Shown here piece after piece: positions 10,856-20,930 of a stretch of 64,000 nucleotides of DNA; position 1 is the first letter of the stretch, and every line of letters begins with the position of its first letter. The translations under genes and the position numbers were made by a program. The notes under the pieces were generated by a model that searched no databases, was not told where the DNA came from, and was given only the letters and a program-made list of their open reading frames with translations. The stretch is from Lithospermum erythrorhizon (Eukaryota > Streptophyta > Magnoliopsida > Boraginales > Boraginaceae): the NCBI GenBank assembly GCA_019722365.1, contig JADFUC010000954.1, positions 806,001-870,000 of the forward strand, written 5' to 3'.

Positions 10856-12043
10856 CTGGCTTCTACTCAATTATCCGGGAATCGTATTGACAATTACTCT
10901 TATTATAGTTTACCTTCGTTCACGTCAATTCACCTTAACAAAAATAATACCACCTTCATCCCTAAAAGATTGTCACATTTGTTTTTTCATTGGCCAAAAG
11001 ATAACAAACTTTACGATTCGACGACATCCAAAACTTTTATTTGAATCAAAATTATCAAATGAATAATAAAATATGTTAAAATAATGCATATTAAAAGTTA
11101 TTTAAGCTTCAAAATCAAAAATTCAACTCATTAAATTTTCCAAAACAAGCTAGTGCGTTGTTGGCCTCTTCAAACAAGAAAACTAGCACATATAGTCATT
11201 AGTACTTTCGAAGGAAATATAATCTTTCCAAATTCTGATATCAAACCATCTATTTCTTAGTGTTCACTTAATACGAGCCTTGAACGTTGTTATCTTCAAA
11301 AGTTCAGTTGCACTAAATACACAATTATTAGGCATTTCGACCCACATACACCCATTATGTATCGTGTCGTTATTTAAATAGTTGCATCTTAGACCAGAAT
11401 TATACCAAATAGGTGTCCAAGAAAAGATGAATACATATATCAACTTAATAACTCTCCTGGCATATAATTATAAGTTTAATATATCCATCTTCTTAAAATA
11501 AATAGGTTAATTCGAATAAGTCAAGCATAATATGTAAATATAAGCAAGTATTTGTCAAGATTTTGAACCCAGGCCTTGCTATGATTAATTAGTAACATTC
11601 GTTTCTATTAAATTATTTCAAGTGGTTGTCTATGTGTATCATTATGTATATAAGTACATTACTAGTGTGTGACAGGCAGACAGTTTTACTTCTAGGATAA
11701 CTAAAAGAATTCGGGAACCAAGGGACTTCGAGAGAGTAGAGTTATCGAATCAATTAATTCGTTAATCGGTTCGTTAAAACCAATTCAAAATTTGTTGGTT
11801 TTTATAATTTGAACTGATTACGATTCGTTACTATAATTCGGAATTCGTTACACCAATGCTCAAAGCAATGGTATTGCATCGCAGCATGGTAGTACCAGGG
11901 GCAGATCTAGCGAAGTAGTAGTGGTAGTTCGAAAAGATACAATAAAAAAAATTGCCATTCAAAAAATGTTTAAATTCATAAATACTAAAAAAAATTCAAC
12001 TGATGTTTTCTAGTGGCCATTTTCCGAAAACTAATCTCAAACA
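10856..12043. other. No gene recognised
   Basis: AT-rich DNA with only short open frames. The stretch 10856-11044 continues an open frame that starts inside the MITE, so it is not treated as a gene. Confidence 0.4.
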
Positions 12044-12680
12044 TCACGAGGAGCAATACTCAAATATATCTCTTTCTATATAAGTTACAAGACGGTCATT
12101 TAACCATTGATCATCCATCTTATTCCTGGGGTCACTCTTTACATGTGTCATAGCCGAGAGGACTCGCTCAACACTCACCATTGCTACTGGAAATAACAAA
12201 GAGAATTTCATAAGCTTATAAACAACACCATAAATCTTAGACTTTCCAGTGGCCACAAGTTACTTAGAAAGATCTGAAAGCCCCTTTAATTCTAAAAACG
12301 AGGGTCATCCATCACATCCTCTATATAATTACCCAATCATTGCGCAAAAAGGATTCAACTTCTCATCCCTGAAAATCTCTACTGATACAACTCTCATTGG
12401 CTCTTATCAACTTCTCCTCATAAAAATTCTCAAATTTGTTTGAAACGACTTAAGTATGCCACACATTGTGGTAGTGTCTGTTTTCCACAACAAACCTACT
12501 ATTTACGCTCCTTCAAATGTATATCCAAAATATTAAAAAAAATCATTCATATAATGATGTAAATTAGAATTAGATGAAGCTTGATGCCTAGACTATAGAA
12601 GGTAATATGAGTCAGTCATATCAGGAATGTCAATATTATAGTTCATACAAATTTCAAGAACCTTTTGACGACCTGGTCAG
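12044..12680 (-). pseudogene. hAT-family transposase, C-terminal part, decayed
   Basis: The minus strand encodes, in broken frames, the C-terminal half of a plant hAT transposase of the TTF-type zinc finger class. The clearest open piece (12256-12044, 70 residues) contains LLFPVAMVSVERVLSAM followed by NKMDDQWLNDRLVTYIERDIF. This is the hAT C-terminal dimerisation domain with its typical (S)VERxFSAM and WxNDxLVTYIE motifs. Upstream fragments in other frames (to about 12680) resemble the preceding transposase segment, for example ELKGLSDLSK just before the dimerisation domain and a YNIDIPDMTDSY-like piece further up. Several stops and frameshifts make it non-functional. No terminal inverted repeats or 8-bp duplication were identified around it. 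Confidence 0.75.
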
Positions 12681-13228
12681 GTTTCGATAGTGGACCGGAT
12701 GACAAGTCTTCCAAGTTGAGCTTCGATACGCCTTAATCCAAATGGAGGAGCTTGCAAAATAGAGACTGGTTGCCCTGCCAGAAATACTTTGACGATCAAG
12801 TTAGTAAGAGCTTAAGTGAGTATAGTTTCCCAGAATGATTTCGTGTATCAAAGTCAACTTACTTGATTTTCTCAAACTTTACCTTTATGTATGGTTGGAT
12901 CAAGTACCTTTTGAGTTCTTGATTGCCCCCATTAATATCGAAAGTAGTAACGGTTTCGCTCATTAAAGGTCGATAATTATGATCTTCTCAATGCTACCCA
13001 TAATTGTCTCCTTAATTGAGCTCGCTGTTCCGCTATCTACTAACGTCTTCTTCCTTCATAACCGAAGCTACCTTGCTTAGTCTCTTTTGAAGTACAAGGT
13101 TTTTCCCTTTAACTCATCCATGCCATTCCTAGCAAGGCCCCATTTCTTCTTTATGATTTTTTCTTTACCGGAATTTCGTCCATTTTAATACGGAAAGAGC
13201 CCAATCTCTTTCACCAATCCCCACCCCA
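12681..13228. other. No gene recognised
   Basis: Nothing I can support. It could still contain decayed transposase sequence, but I could not recognise motifs. Confidence 0.35.
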
Positions 13229-14430
13229 TTGATTCATGAGATTATCATTTGCCCACAGACCCGCCCATTTTCCATGGGTCGGATCCTGAAATATTGGTGG
13301 GTCTTTTTCCTTCGTTCATACCAAACAGGACCTAACGATTATCCATGCATCTGCCAGGGACATTTCACCTCCTTTAGACGTTTAACCCGTTTCTTTGTCC
13401 CATCATCATTGCTTGAAACTTTTCAGGCCCGAATCTTTCCCTTCATTTACCGCCATGATCTCGAATTTGAAAGGGCAATTTCCTTTATAAATCTGGGGCG
13501 AGGCACGCCGTTGTTCTTCGTGAACCCAGATTTCTCCCAATACCCCTCCCATAACAATCTTCCTTCTCTTCCTTCACGACCTTTCACTCATCTAAAAAGC
13601 TTTGCCCACCTATGGCTCGAACAAAAAGAACTGTTTCCTTAAACCCTCACCCCCTCCCCCTCAAGAGAGCGAGTCTGCTGGGGGTGTAAAGATCGGCTCT
13701 CCCTCCTCTTCTTCACCACCCTCTAAGAGGCATTGCCACAAGGCCCTCCCCGAACCTGTGGCCTCTCTCGAAAAGGCTGCCCATGACGCTCTCAGGCCTT
13801 TCCTCGACGAGAGGGTAGTGCGGAGGGTTATAGATGTCCTCCATGTAATCCAAGCCTCCAGGAGGGAGAGGGATGATCATACCACGCCTACCTGCATCCC
13901 CTACGGAACCGGCCAAGGCTGACATGCCTCTGCCTCGACGTGATTCTCATTCTCGCACAACCAGACCAAGTCAACCAACTCTCACTGTCAGGAGTATAGG
14001 CCTCGGTACCTCCGGTTGGTTCATTGACACACGGCCCTTTCCTCCTCTTACCCTGCCCTCCTTCCCCTTAGGCCCTAGGGTTTTTTATTTTTGTAATATG
14101 TGTACTCTTCCCCTCCCTTTCTAGGGGGTTTATTAATATATTTTTCACCTTTTCATCTTATTTGTGCACTTTTATGCTTTTGCGCCTTGCTTGATATTGT
14201 CTTTAGTTCTACTTTATGTTTGGTATTTACCTCCATGTCGTCTGGCTCACCCCTGACCTTCCTGGCCGGAGGAGGATTTAGCCGCTACGCTAGTGGGTCC
14301 TACCTTAAAGAGTTTTGTATCCCTGTTTATTCCGAGCCAAAGATCCTCCCCCATGTTCACATACATGGAGAATTTGGACCTTCCGCAAGGGGGTGGATCG
14401 CATACTGGACATTTCCTTCACCTTAACTTC
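13229..14430 (+). other. GC-rich decayed coding tract of unknown family
   Basis: This interval is clearly richer in G+C than its surroundings and carries a succession of overlapping plus-strand open frames: 13229-13642 (137 residues), 13602-13922 (106 residues) and 14100-14426 (108 residues). The second contains a Ser/Pro-rich stretch (IGSPSSSSPPSKRHC) followed by a charged helix-like segment (FLDERVVRRVIDVLHVIQ). The third contains LTFLAGGGFSRYASGS. The frames look like one older coding sequence broken by frameshifts. I do not recognise the family. A retrotransposon accessory or gag-like reading frame, for example of a Ty3/gypsy element, is one possibility, and a host gene relic is another. 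Reverse-strand frames here look like shadows. Confidence 0.4.
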
Positions 14431-14557
14431 CTCCCTCGGGTCTGAAATGTAGTGACTCGGTTCTCTGATCAATCGGGTGGTAGGATATACTCAAACACTT
14501 TAGACATATTTACACCAACTTTCTTTTTAGGTATGCCCGTAACAACTTTGCATAGTT

Positions 14558-14562
14558 GATAC
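14558..14562 (+). repeat. Target-site duplication of element A (left), GATAC
   Basis: GATAC directly precedes the LTR terminus TGTTGGGATT at 14563 and recurs directly after the other terminus at 23422-23426. Confidence 0.85.
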
Positions 14563-15512
14563 TGTTGGGATTATGCAACTTGTTCATAATATAAATATAA
14601 ATATAAAACAAATGCAACCAAAAATATATAAGTGTATAAAAAATGAATACGACATATTCACACAAATATATTACGTATGAATAAATAGAGAACTTACAAA
14701 GTTAACGCAACGGATATTCAAACCTTTCCCTCAAGAGTCCTCCTGCCTTTGAAGACCTCAAACGTGGATGCTCCAGCTAGTCCACACCAAGAGAGGCCGA
14801 GTCTCACTATCGACTCGCTATAATCAAATTATAATTGAATGAGAAGATTCGAGTCAAACTGACTCAAATTTCTAGAGAGAAGAGTATGGGGGCGGTTTTG
14901 AGTAGGGAGTGATGAAATGAAAACTAGGTTTTTTTCTTCATTTCATCTCTTCATATATATACCCTGCTTTAAGTTTCGCCTCATCAAATGACTCGTTAAC
15001 TGGGAACGAGTTGACTCGTTAAGCCGCTAACCAACTTATTTAGTCGTAGGCAATCTTACTCAAAGTTACTAATGAGTTTCTTCGTTAAACCTTCAATAAC
15101 TACAAGTTAATCGATTCGGGGTTTTATATCCAATTTGTATTTTACATTTATCGTATGTGAAATACTGACAAGCGCTGATTTCAATCAACTTCCACTTTAG
15201 CAATCGTGATTTAATTCCATGCATGAATATAACTCAACGCCATTGTATGTGTGTGAACTGGGTTCGATATAATATTAGTACGTATAATATACTACCATTA
15301 TAATTATTATATCGGTTATGCAATGGTGATCTACCAACTGCATAACCCCTAATATTATCGTGACTTCCAATTTAGTAATTAACAATTACTATTTGAACTC
15401 TTAGTTTGAGTAATCACATTTAACTATTAAAATCAGTAAATGAATTGTTACAACAATCGTCGTTTGAACGGGCATAATTTATAGAAACTGCAAAATACTT
15501 TGATTTCCAACA
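14563..15512 (-). repeat. 3' LTR of element A (950 bp)
   Basis: It starts TGTTGGGATTATGC and ends TTTGATTTCCAACA. The next bases on the plus strand (CTCCACTCTCGCC) are the complement of a polypurine tract, which places this LTR at the 3' end of a minus-strand element. The same sequence, divergent, recurs at 18218-19169, 23734-24760, 52536-53455 and partly at 57980-58260. Confidence 0.85.
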
Positions 15513-16329
15513 CTCCACTCTCGCCTCGACGATTACTTTACAATTCTTTTATCACGATCTCTAGTCATAGGCTAACCATAAGAAGTGTGTCATGAAACAC
15601 CCACGACTTTTTACTGAAATAATCAGATTGCCATTGCTTTTATGCCCCATAAACCAATCCGCCCCAACACTCATCGGTAGTGCCCCAGATCTACCTTATA
15701 TCAAGGCGGATAAATCCTTTATAATATATCAAAACCTACCGCTATACTCTACCGCTACACCCAACATATGCCGTTATAATCTCCGCTTACAGACGCTTCG
15801 ACATACCAAAGCACACAACTCATAACATAGGTTCTTATACGCCAAGAATGTAAAATTATTAAACCATCAGCTCTAAGCAAACATCATAGGACACAAATAT
15901 ACATATCTTCTATGATTTTACAGTGGTCAATCTAGCTCCTCAGCTTATGCAACCGATACCCATAATATCGATCAAGCTTCGCAGCTCTTACGATCCAATA
16001 GAATTGATCATCAATCACTACGTTGTCATCAAATGCTTGTCGCCTGCATTGTCGCAAGATTCCACTGTAAAGTGAATGGCTATCTTATATTTCTAGACTT
16101 GAATAGGTTCTCTCTTGTCAACACTTCCTCGTGCTGCCTCTCTGTAATTGCGCTGCAGCCTGTGGCCTTTACTTTCATCAAGCAGGAAATAACAGGTTAT
16201 ATGCAAATTAAGACATATAAACACATTGACATAGTGAACAAACGAATTGATATATAAGAAGCCGTAATATTCAATTTATTGTTCACATAACAAGATAGAT
16301 ACGCTAGCTCCCACTGAGTCCAACACCAA
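15513..16329 (-). pseudogene. 3' internal region of element A (RNase H end and 3' untranslated part)
   Basis: The first bases (CTCCACTCTCGCC) form the polypurine tract complement. The rest is shared, in diverged form, with 24761-25560 (element B) and 58261-59060 (element C), so it is a conserved piece of this family. Nearly all reading frames are closed. A weak trace of the RNase H end is suggested near 16130 by comparison of the three copies. The remainder is probably the 3' untranslated part. Confidence 0.5.
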
Positions 16330-17513
16330 TGCTACATTTGTCTAGGACACAATGTTCAACAGATATTTACTATGCTTTGCTTCGAGTCATTGGTTCAGGA
16401 AGTGGATAAAGCAAATCAACCTTTAATGCTCGAACTATCTAACTGCTCACCATATTGCCATTTGATAACTAGCATTGGTGTACCCGGTCTACATCCAACT
16501 ATTCATCTCTATCATGTACCAAGAATGCATCTTAAGTTCTTTTCAGATACTACAAGATGCCCTTCACTGCAATCCAACAGGTTTCTCCTGGATTAGCTTG
16601 GTATTGCTGGTGGCATCAAGCATACGATATGCCGCCCGTGTGTACCATGGTGTACATGATGGACCCTACAGCCGAAGCATAATGTAGGTCCTTCATCTTG
16701 TCCATATCAAAGATTCATGCAAGGGATTATGACTTGCCGAGTTGAACTCCATGTTTCACGAGATGACCTTCTTTTGAATCATTCATTTTGAACCTTTGCA
16801 ATATCTTTGGCTCACATAAGTGTTCCTACAAGGTTCAATACCAAGCCGGTTGGCTCGATCTCGATGAACTTAGGATTCCGAGGATCTCATATTTCACTTC
16901 ACTTGAATCCTTCTATCGAGTAGTCTTCCACGCAAAACGTCACTTGACCGAGCTTAGTAAGTCTACTTTGTTTTCAATGATTAGTATAATATCTTACATA
17001 TAGGACTATAAGTGCTATATATGACTCTCACTCACCTTCTTGTTTATACAAGATTCTTATTCGTCTTTGATGAATCAAAATCTTTTATTTCCATCTTAAG
17101 ACGAAGACCCAACCATGGGATGCTCAAGCTGTAGACCTTGAACGACCTTTATAGCCAGAACCTTCTTAAGTCCCGCCACATGTAAAGTTTGAAGATTGTA
17201 CCTCGTACGTTTCCTCAAGGTTTCCATTCAGGAAAGCAGTCTTTACATCCATTTGTCATATTTCATAATCATGAAATACAACAATGGCTAAGATTATCCG
17301 AATGGACTTAGGCATAGCCACTAGTGAATAGGTTTCATCATAGTCAATTCCATGAATTTGCTTGAAACCTTTCGCCATGAGCCTAGTTATGAAAACATGG
17401 ACGTTCCCTTCTTTATCATGTTTCTTCTTAAATATCCATTTACACTCAATGGGACGAACCTCATTGGGTAAATATAACAAGGATGAAACCTTGTTTTGGT
17501 ACATCGAATCCAT
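16330..17513 (-). pseudogene. Reverse transcriptase domain of element A, decayed
   Basis: The minus strand encodes the start of a copia reverse transcriptase. The open piece 17513-17256 contains MDSMYQNKV, VRPIECKWIFKKKHD, LMAKGFKQIHGIDYDETY and a KSIRI-LAI block, the ordered motifs of the copia RT N-terminus. Just past the stop, MDVKTAFLNGNLEE continues the match. Further left the frame is broken, but short islands (SMNDSKEG, HYASAVGSIMY) match the later parts of the domain in order. The YVDD catalytic motif is not visible, and part of this section appears deleted. Confidence 0.8.
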
Positions 17514-17602
17514 CTCGGACTTTATGGCTATCGCCCATTTATCGTGCCATCTTTAAAGCAATCATTGCCTCCTCGTGAAGAGGTAGGCCTGGCTACTTTC
17601 AA

Positions 17603-18217
17603 TCATGAAAACCTCACCATACCAATGGTCTGGGTTTCCTCGACTTCCATCTCTACTGATTCCTGGCAATGCTTATCCACAAGTTCATGTGGATCAAGAA
17701 CTGGCTCTTCTATATATAAGAAGACACCATTCTCAGGTGCCGGGCCGTTTCTACAAAGGCGTATTGACGCTTCCATCATCTGAGTTTTCTCAATATGAAC
17801 ACCATCACTTCTAGCCCTTCTGGATAGATATTCCTTTTCAAGGAATGCTCCTGATCTAGCAACGAAAATCTCACTTTTCATGCTTCAGGTAGAAGTAGTA
17901 ACCAACGGTATCCTTCGGATAACCAATAAAGTAGCATCTTACAGACTTGGGTGTTAGCTTATCTTTCGTCAATTTCTTGACATAAGCTTCACAGCCCCAA
18001 ATTTCAAAAAACCCAATTTGGAATCTTCCAAATCACAATTCATGAAGTATTTCAAATGCTGATATAGTTGGACATCTTTATTAAGCGTGAGTGATGTGCT
18101 TTGTAGTGTATGTTTCCAGAATTATCTGGCAGGTTTGATAGGCTCATCTTATATCGAATCATGTCGAGCCAAGTTCGATTTCTCCTTTCAGACACGCCAT
18201 AATACGCGGCATTCTAT
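17603..18217 (-). pseudogene. Integrase C-terminal half of element A
   Basis: Read leftwards from 18217, the minus strand gives GVSERRNRTWLDMIRYKM, the typical copia integrase segment after the catalytic Glu, then an ANLPD-like piece. Near 18000 come IWGCEAYVKKLTKDKLTPKS and GYPKDTVGYYFY, the C-terminal integrase/linker motif. The open piece 17881-17603 starts EIFVARSGAFLEKEYLSRRA, which is the usual continuation. Stops and small indels break the frame. The upstream half of the integrase lies across the inserted LTR at 18218-19169. Confidence 0.8.
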
Positions 18218-19169
18218 CAAGTAGAATCTAGTATGAATTTCATTTGTGATAAAACACCAAATTCATACATCCCGATCCTCAAATGATATAAATTATCTAG
18301 AAATCATAATGACTTATATGAATACGAGTACTTACGTAGACGCCACGAAGTTTATCTCCCAAATCTTCACGAAGTTCTCGACCTTATCGCCGAAAGCACT
18401 TCAAATGGTTCTAGTATTTCCACACCGTGAGAGGTTGAATCCTACATTTGCGTCTCGCTAGAACATGGATTAACTGATAGTAACCCAAGAGAAGAATTTC
18501 CTTTCTAATTCTTCCCTTGAATATTTCGCCACTGTAGTAGAAATATGAGGAGTTAGCTTTTGTTTTTCATTTCAAAAAAATTATGATGAAAACCCAATAA
18601 GTTTAGCTTATATAGGTCAAACCTAAAAGCCCAACCGAATAGCTTAATGAGTCGACTACAAATTTTAATTTAAACCAAGTAAAATCAAACACTAACAAGT
18701 TGTTAATAGTAACTAACAAGTTATTAACAAGTTCATCAATTCATCGAATTAATTCAATTGACTAATTAATTAATTCGATTCATTCAATTTATATTTCTTA
18801 CATTATCAATGTAAAATCCTAATTGAGAATATTCAAGATTACAATCAACTCTCAATTTAGCAATTTAGTTTAATTTCAGCATGAAATATAATTCAACTGC
18901 CATCAGACATGACCTTCTAGGCTCAAATAATAGTATCAGAGTGATAATAATACACCACCCACATTATTATTATAACGATTAATGAGTAAGATCTAGCACC
19001 GCCATAACCCTTTTTTAAATTATCATGAGAACCCACACTAGTAATATACAATTACTAAGGTGAACACTAAGTTCTAGTAATCACATTTAACCAACCCGGT
19101 AAATGAATTGATACACAATTGTCGCAACGGGCATAATAAAAGGGAATCAATTTTCATTGATTTCCAACA
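18218..19169 (-). mobile_element. Solo LTR of the element A family nested in integrase (about 952 bp)
   Basis: The right edge is sharp: TTTCCAACA ends at 19169 and integrase coding sequence (CGMVSQLTL) resumes immediately. The left edge is near 18218, where integrase sequence (GVSERRNRT) resumes on the other side. The length (about 952 bp) agrees with the 950-bp 3' LTR, and internal blocks match it in the same order, including a TTACGTAGACGCC block and the AACGGGCATAAT block near the end. No internal region or second LTR accompanies it, so it is a solo LTR. The flanks CCTAC and TCTAT may be an eroded 5-bp duplication. Confidence 0.75.
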
Positions 19170-19420
19170 CCTACAAGAGTGAGTTGTGACACCATACCAC
19201 ATTTCCTTAAGACGAGTATCAACCTCGACGAAATATTCTCTCCTCTACTAAAATCGAAGAATCTTTTATACTTTATTCAATCGTTTCTTTCTACTTCATT
19301 CTGAAACTCCCTAGATTTCTCAAAGGGTTTCACGTTCGTGTTTCATTATACACACATAACCACAATTATCGTAATCATCAGTAAGTGTAATGAAGTAATC
19401 GCAACCATCTCTTGCATATG
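19170..19420 (-). pseudogene. Integrase core, N-terminal half, of element A
   Basis: The minus strand from about 19410 leftwards gives DYFITLTDDY, the second catalytic Asp block of the copia integrase core, then EKSREFQNEVE, RGENISSRL and KCGMVSQLTL, ending at the nested LTR. These are the expected motifs in the expected order, with two stops and the DRGGEY block eroded. With the part at 17603-18217 this is one integrase gene split by the insertion. Confidence 0.75.
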
Positions 19421-20136
19421 CATTCATTGGCCCACACACATTGGTTCAGAGTGATCTCCATTAAACATTCGCCTTGCATCAGGTCCAATCATGGCGGTTC
19501 ACTATCTCCGCCTAGTAGGCAAGATTCATACTTATCGTATGATCCATAATCGAAACCTTCATATTCCAATCAAGCGAAATCACTTACACGGTATCATTAT
19601 ATGACCTATTATGCAATGCCATGTATATAGTTTTAAGTCATTAGGTCAGGCCTAATCGATGTTATAAGCCCTTGATTGATGTGTCTGCAGAGTCCGCACA
19701 CATCTGGAGAGAAATGTATTACTCATATCATCACTTACTCTTATAGAGATCCTAAATGCATTGGGATCACACCTTTGAAATGGAAGAAAAATCTTCATTA
19801 TTCAAAAAATATCAAAAGTTAAAGTAAATATTCCCTCGCTTATGTTATGGAAAAGAAACATTGCTTAAATTCTCGAGATACGCCCGGAGGCAAAATTCAA
19901 ACCGAGTAGATCCTAATCGCTAGGTCGCAACTCCACATCGCCCCTTTACGCCGATCTATCTCTCCTCTTTTCGAAGTCATTTCTACTTTCCTCGTAGAGT
20001 TCCCCGTGACATCGCGACAACATGAACTAATAAATAAATGACAAAGACTTCAATGGCAGAATTTAGAAGTTGTACAACTTCAATAACATATATACATATA
20101 TGTTCAGAGGGCTGAGCGGTTGTTAGACCATTCTTC
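19421..20136 (-). pseudogene. Presumed gag-to-integrase segment of element A (protease region)
   Basis: By position this should hold the zinc knuckle, protease and GAG-pre-integrase segments. The plus strand near 19480-19700 has the length expected for the pre-integrase part, but I could not read any clean motif, so the domains are either lost or heavily mutated. Confidence 0.35.
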
Positions 20137-20930
20137 CTATCTTCCAAGAACTTCGCAGTTGACTTCCAAGGGACCTGTGTGTTTCCACAAGAATACACTC
20201 TCAGTCTCCTTTGTTGCCTTGCCCAGAAATTTCAAGAATCTTAGGTTTCTTCGAACTTTAGCCTTACCATCGCATTTTCTTACCTGGTTTTGGACCACCA
20301 AAACAGAAGAAGTAGGAGTCTTAATCCTCCCCAGATTTGTCTCAGCGTTTGTGATCATCTTATGCAGTTCGTTTAGAGATAACTCAAACTTATGCATGTT
20401 GAAGTTCATCACAAACTGAGAGAACTTCTCCGGGAGGGACTTCAGGATAAGGTCTACAGCCAGTTCTTTCGAAACCCCTGAGCCCAAGACATTGAGTCGT
20501 TCGACCAAGCCTATCATTTTAATGACACGTGACTCAGCAATTTCGCTCCATTTCCTAGTTTACCGTCACCCAGAGTTAATGACAAGGTCAATCTTCATTT
20601 CTAAATTTTCCTTCGAATAACTCATCCACAGTACATGTCATATGCTTTCACCTTCTCATACTGAGTTTGGAACGCAGGTTCCATGTTGGCTAGCATAAGA
20701 CATTGGACATCTACAACATCAGACTTGTGCTTTCTGTAGGCTTCCCTTTCCCTATTAGTGGCAGTGTCATTTGGTCTGGGTGGTAACCTTGTGTTCAACA
20801 CATACTCTGTTCTCTCTTGCTTGAGAACAATCCTCAAGCTTCGAGACCAGTCATCAAAGTTTGAATTATTGAGCTTACACTTCTCAAGTGTAGCCCGAAG
20901 CGAGTTTCTAGGTGGATTAGGAGCAGTCAT
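20137..20930 (-). pseudogene. gag of element A, two frames
   Basis: The likely start is the ATG at 20930 (MTAPNPPRNSLRATL), followed by NNSNFDDWSRSLRIVLKQE, a typical copia Gag N-terminus. The first frame ends near 20622. After a frameshift, a second frame from 20517 gives MIGLVERLNVLGS, LILKSLPEKFSQFVMNFNMH and LNELHKMITNAE, the central Gag (UBN2-type) helical region. Gag forms the virus-like particle in which reverse transcription occurs. No zinc knuckle is seen in the remaining part. The frame break makes it non-functional. Confidence 0.85.

Noticed and set aside
13713..13925. Minus-strand protein of 70 codons
   Set aside because: Shadow frame opposite the better plus-strand frame in the same GC-rich tract.
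18246..18461. Plus-strand protein of 71 codons
   Set aside because: Lies entirely in the nested solo LTR and reads against the element's orientation.
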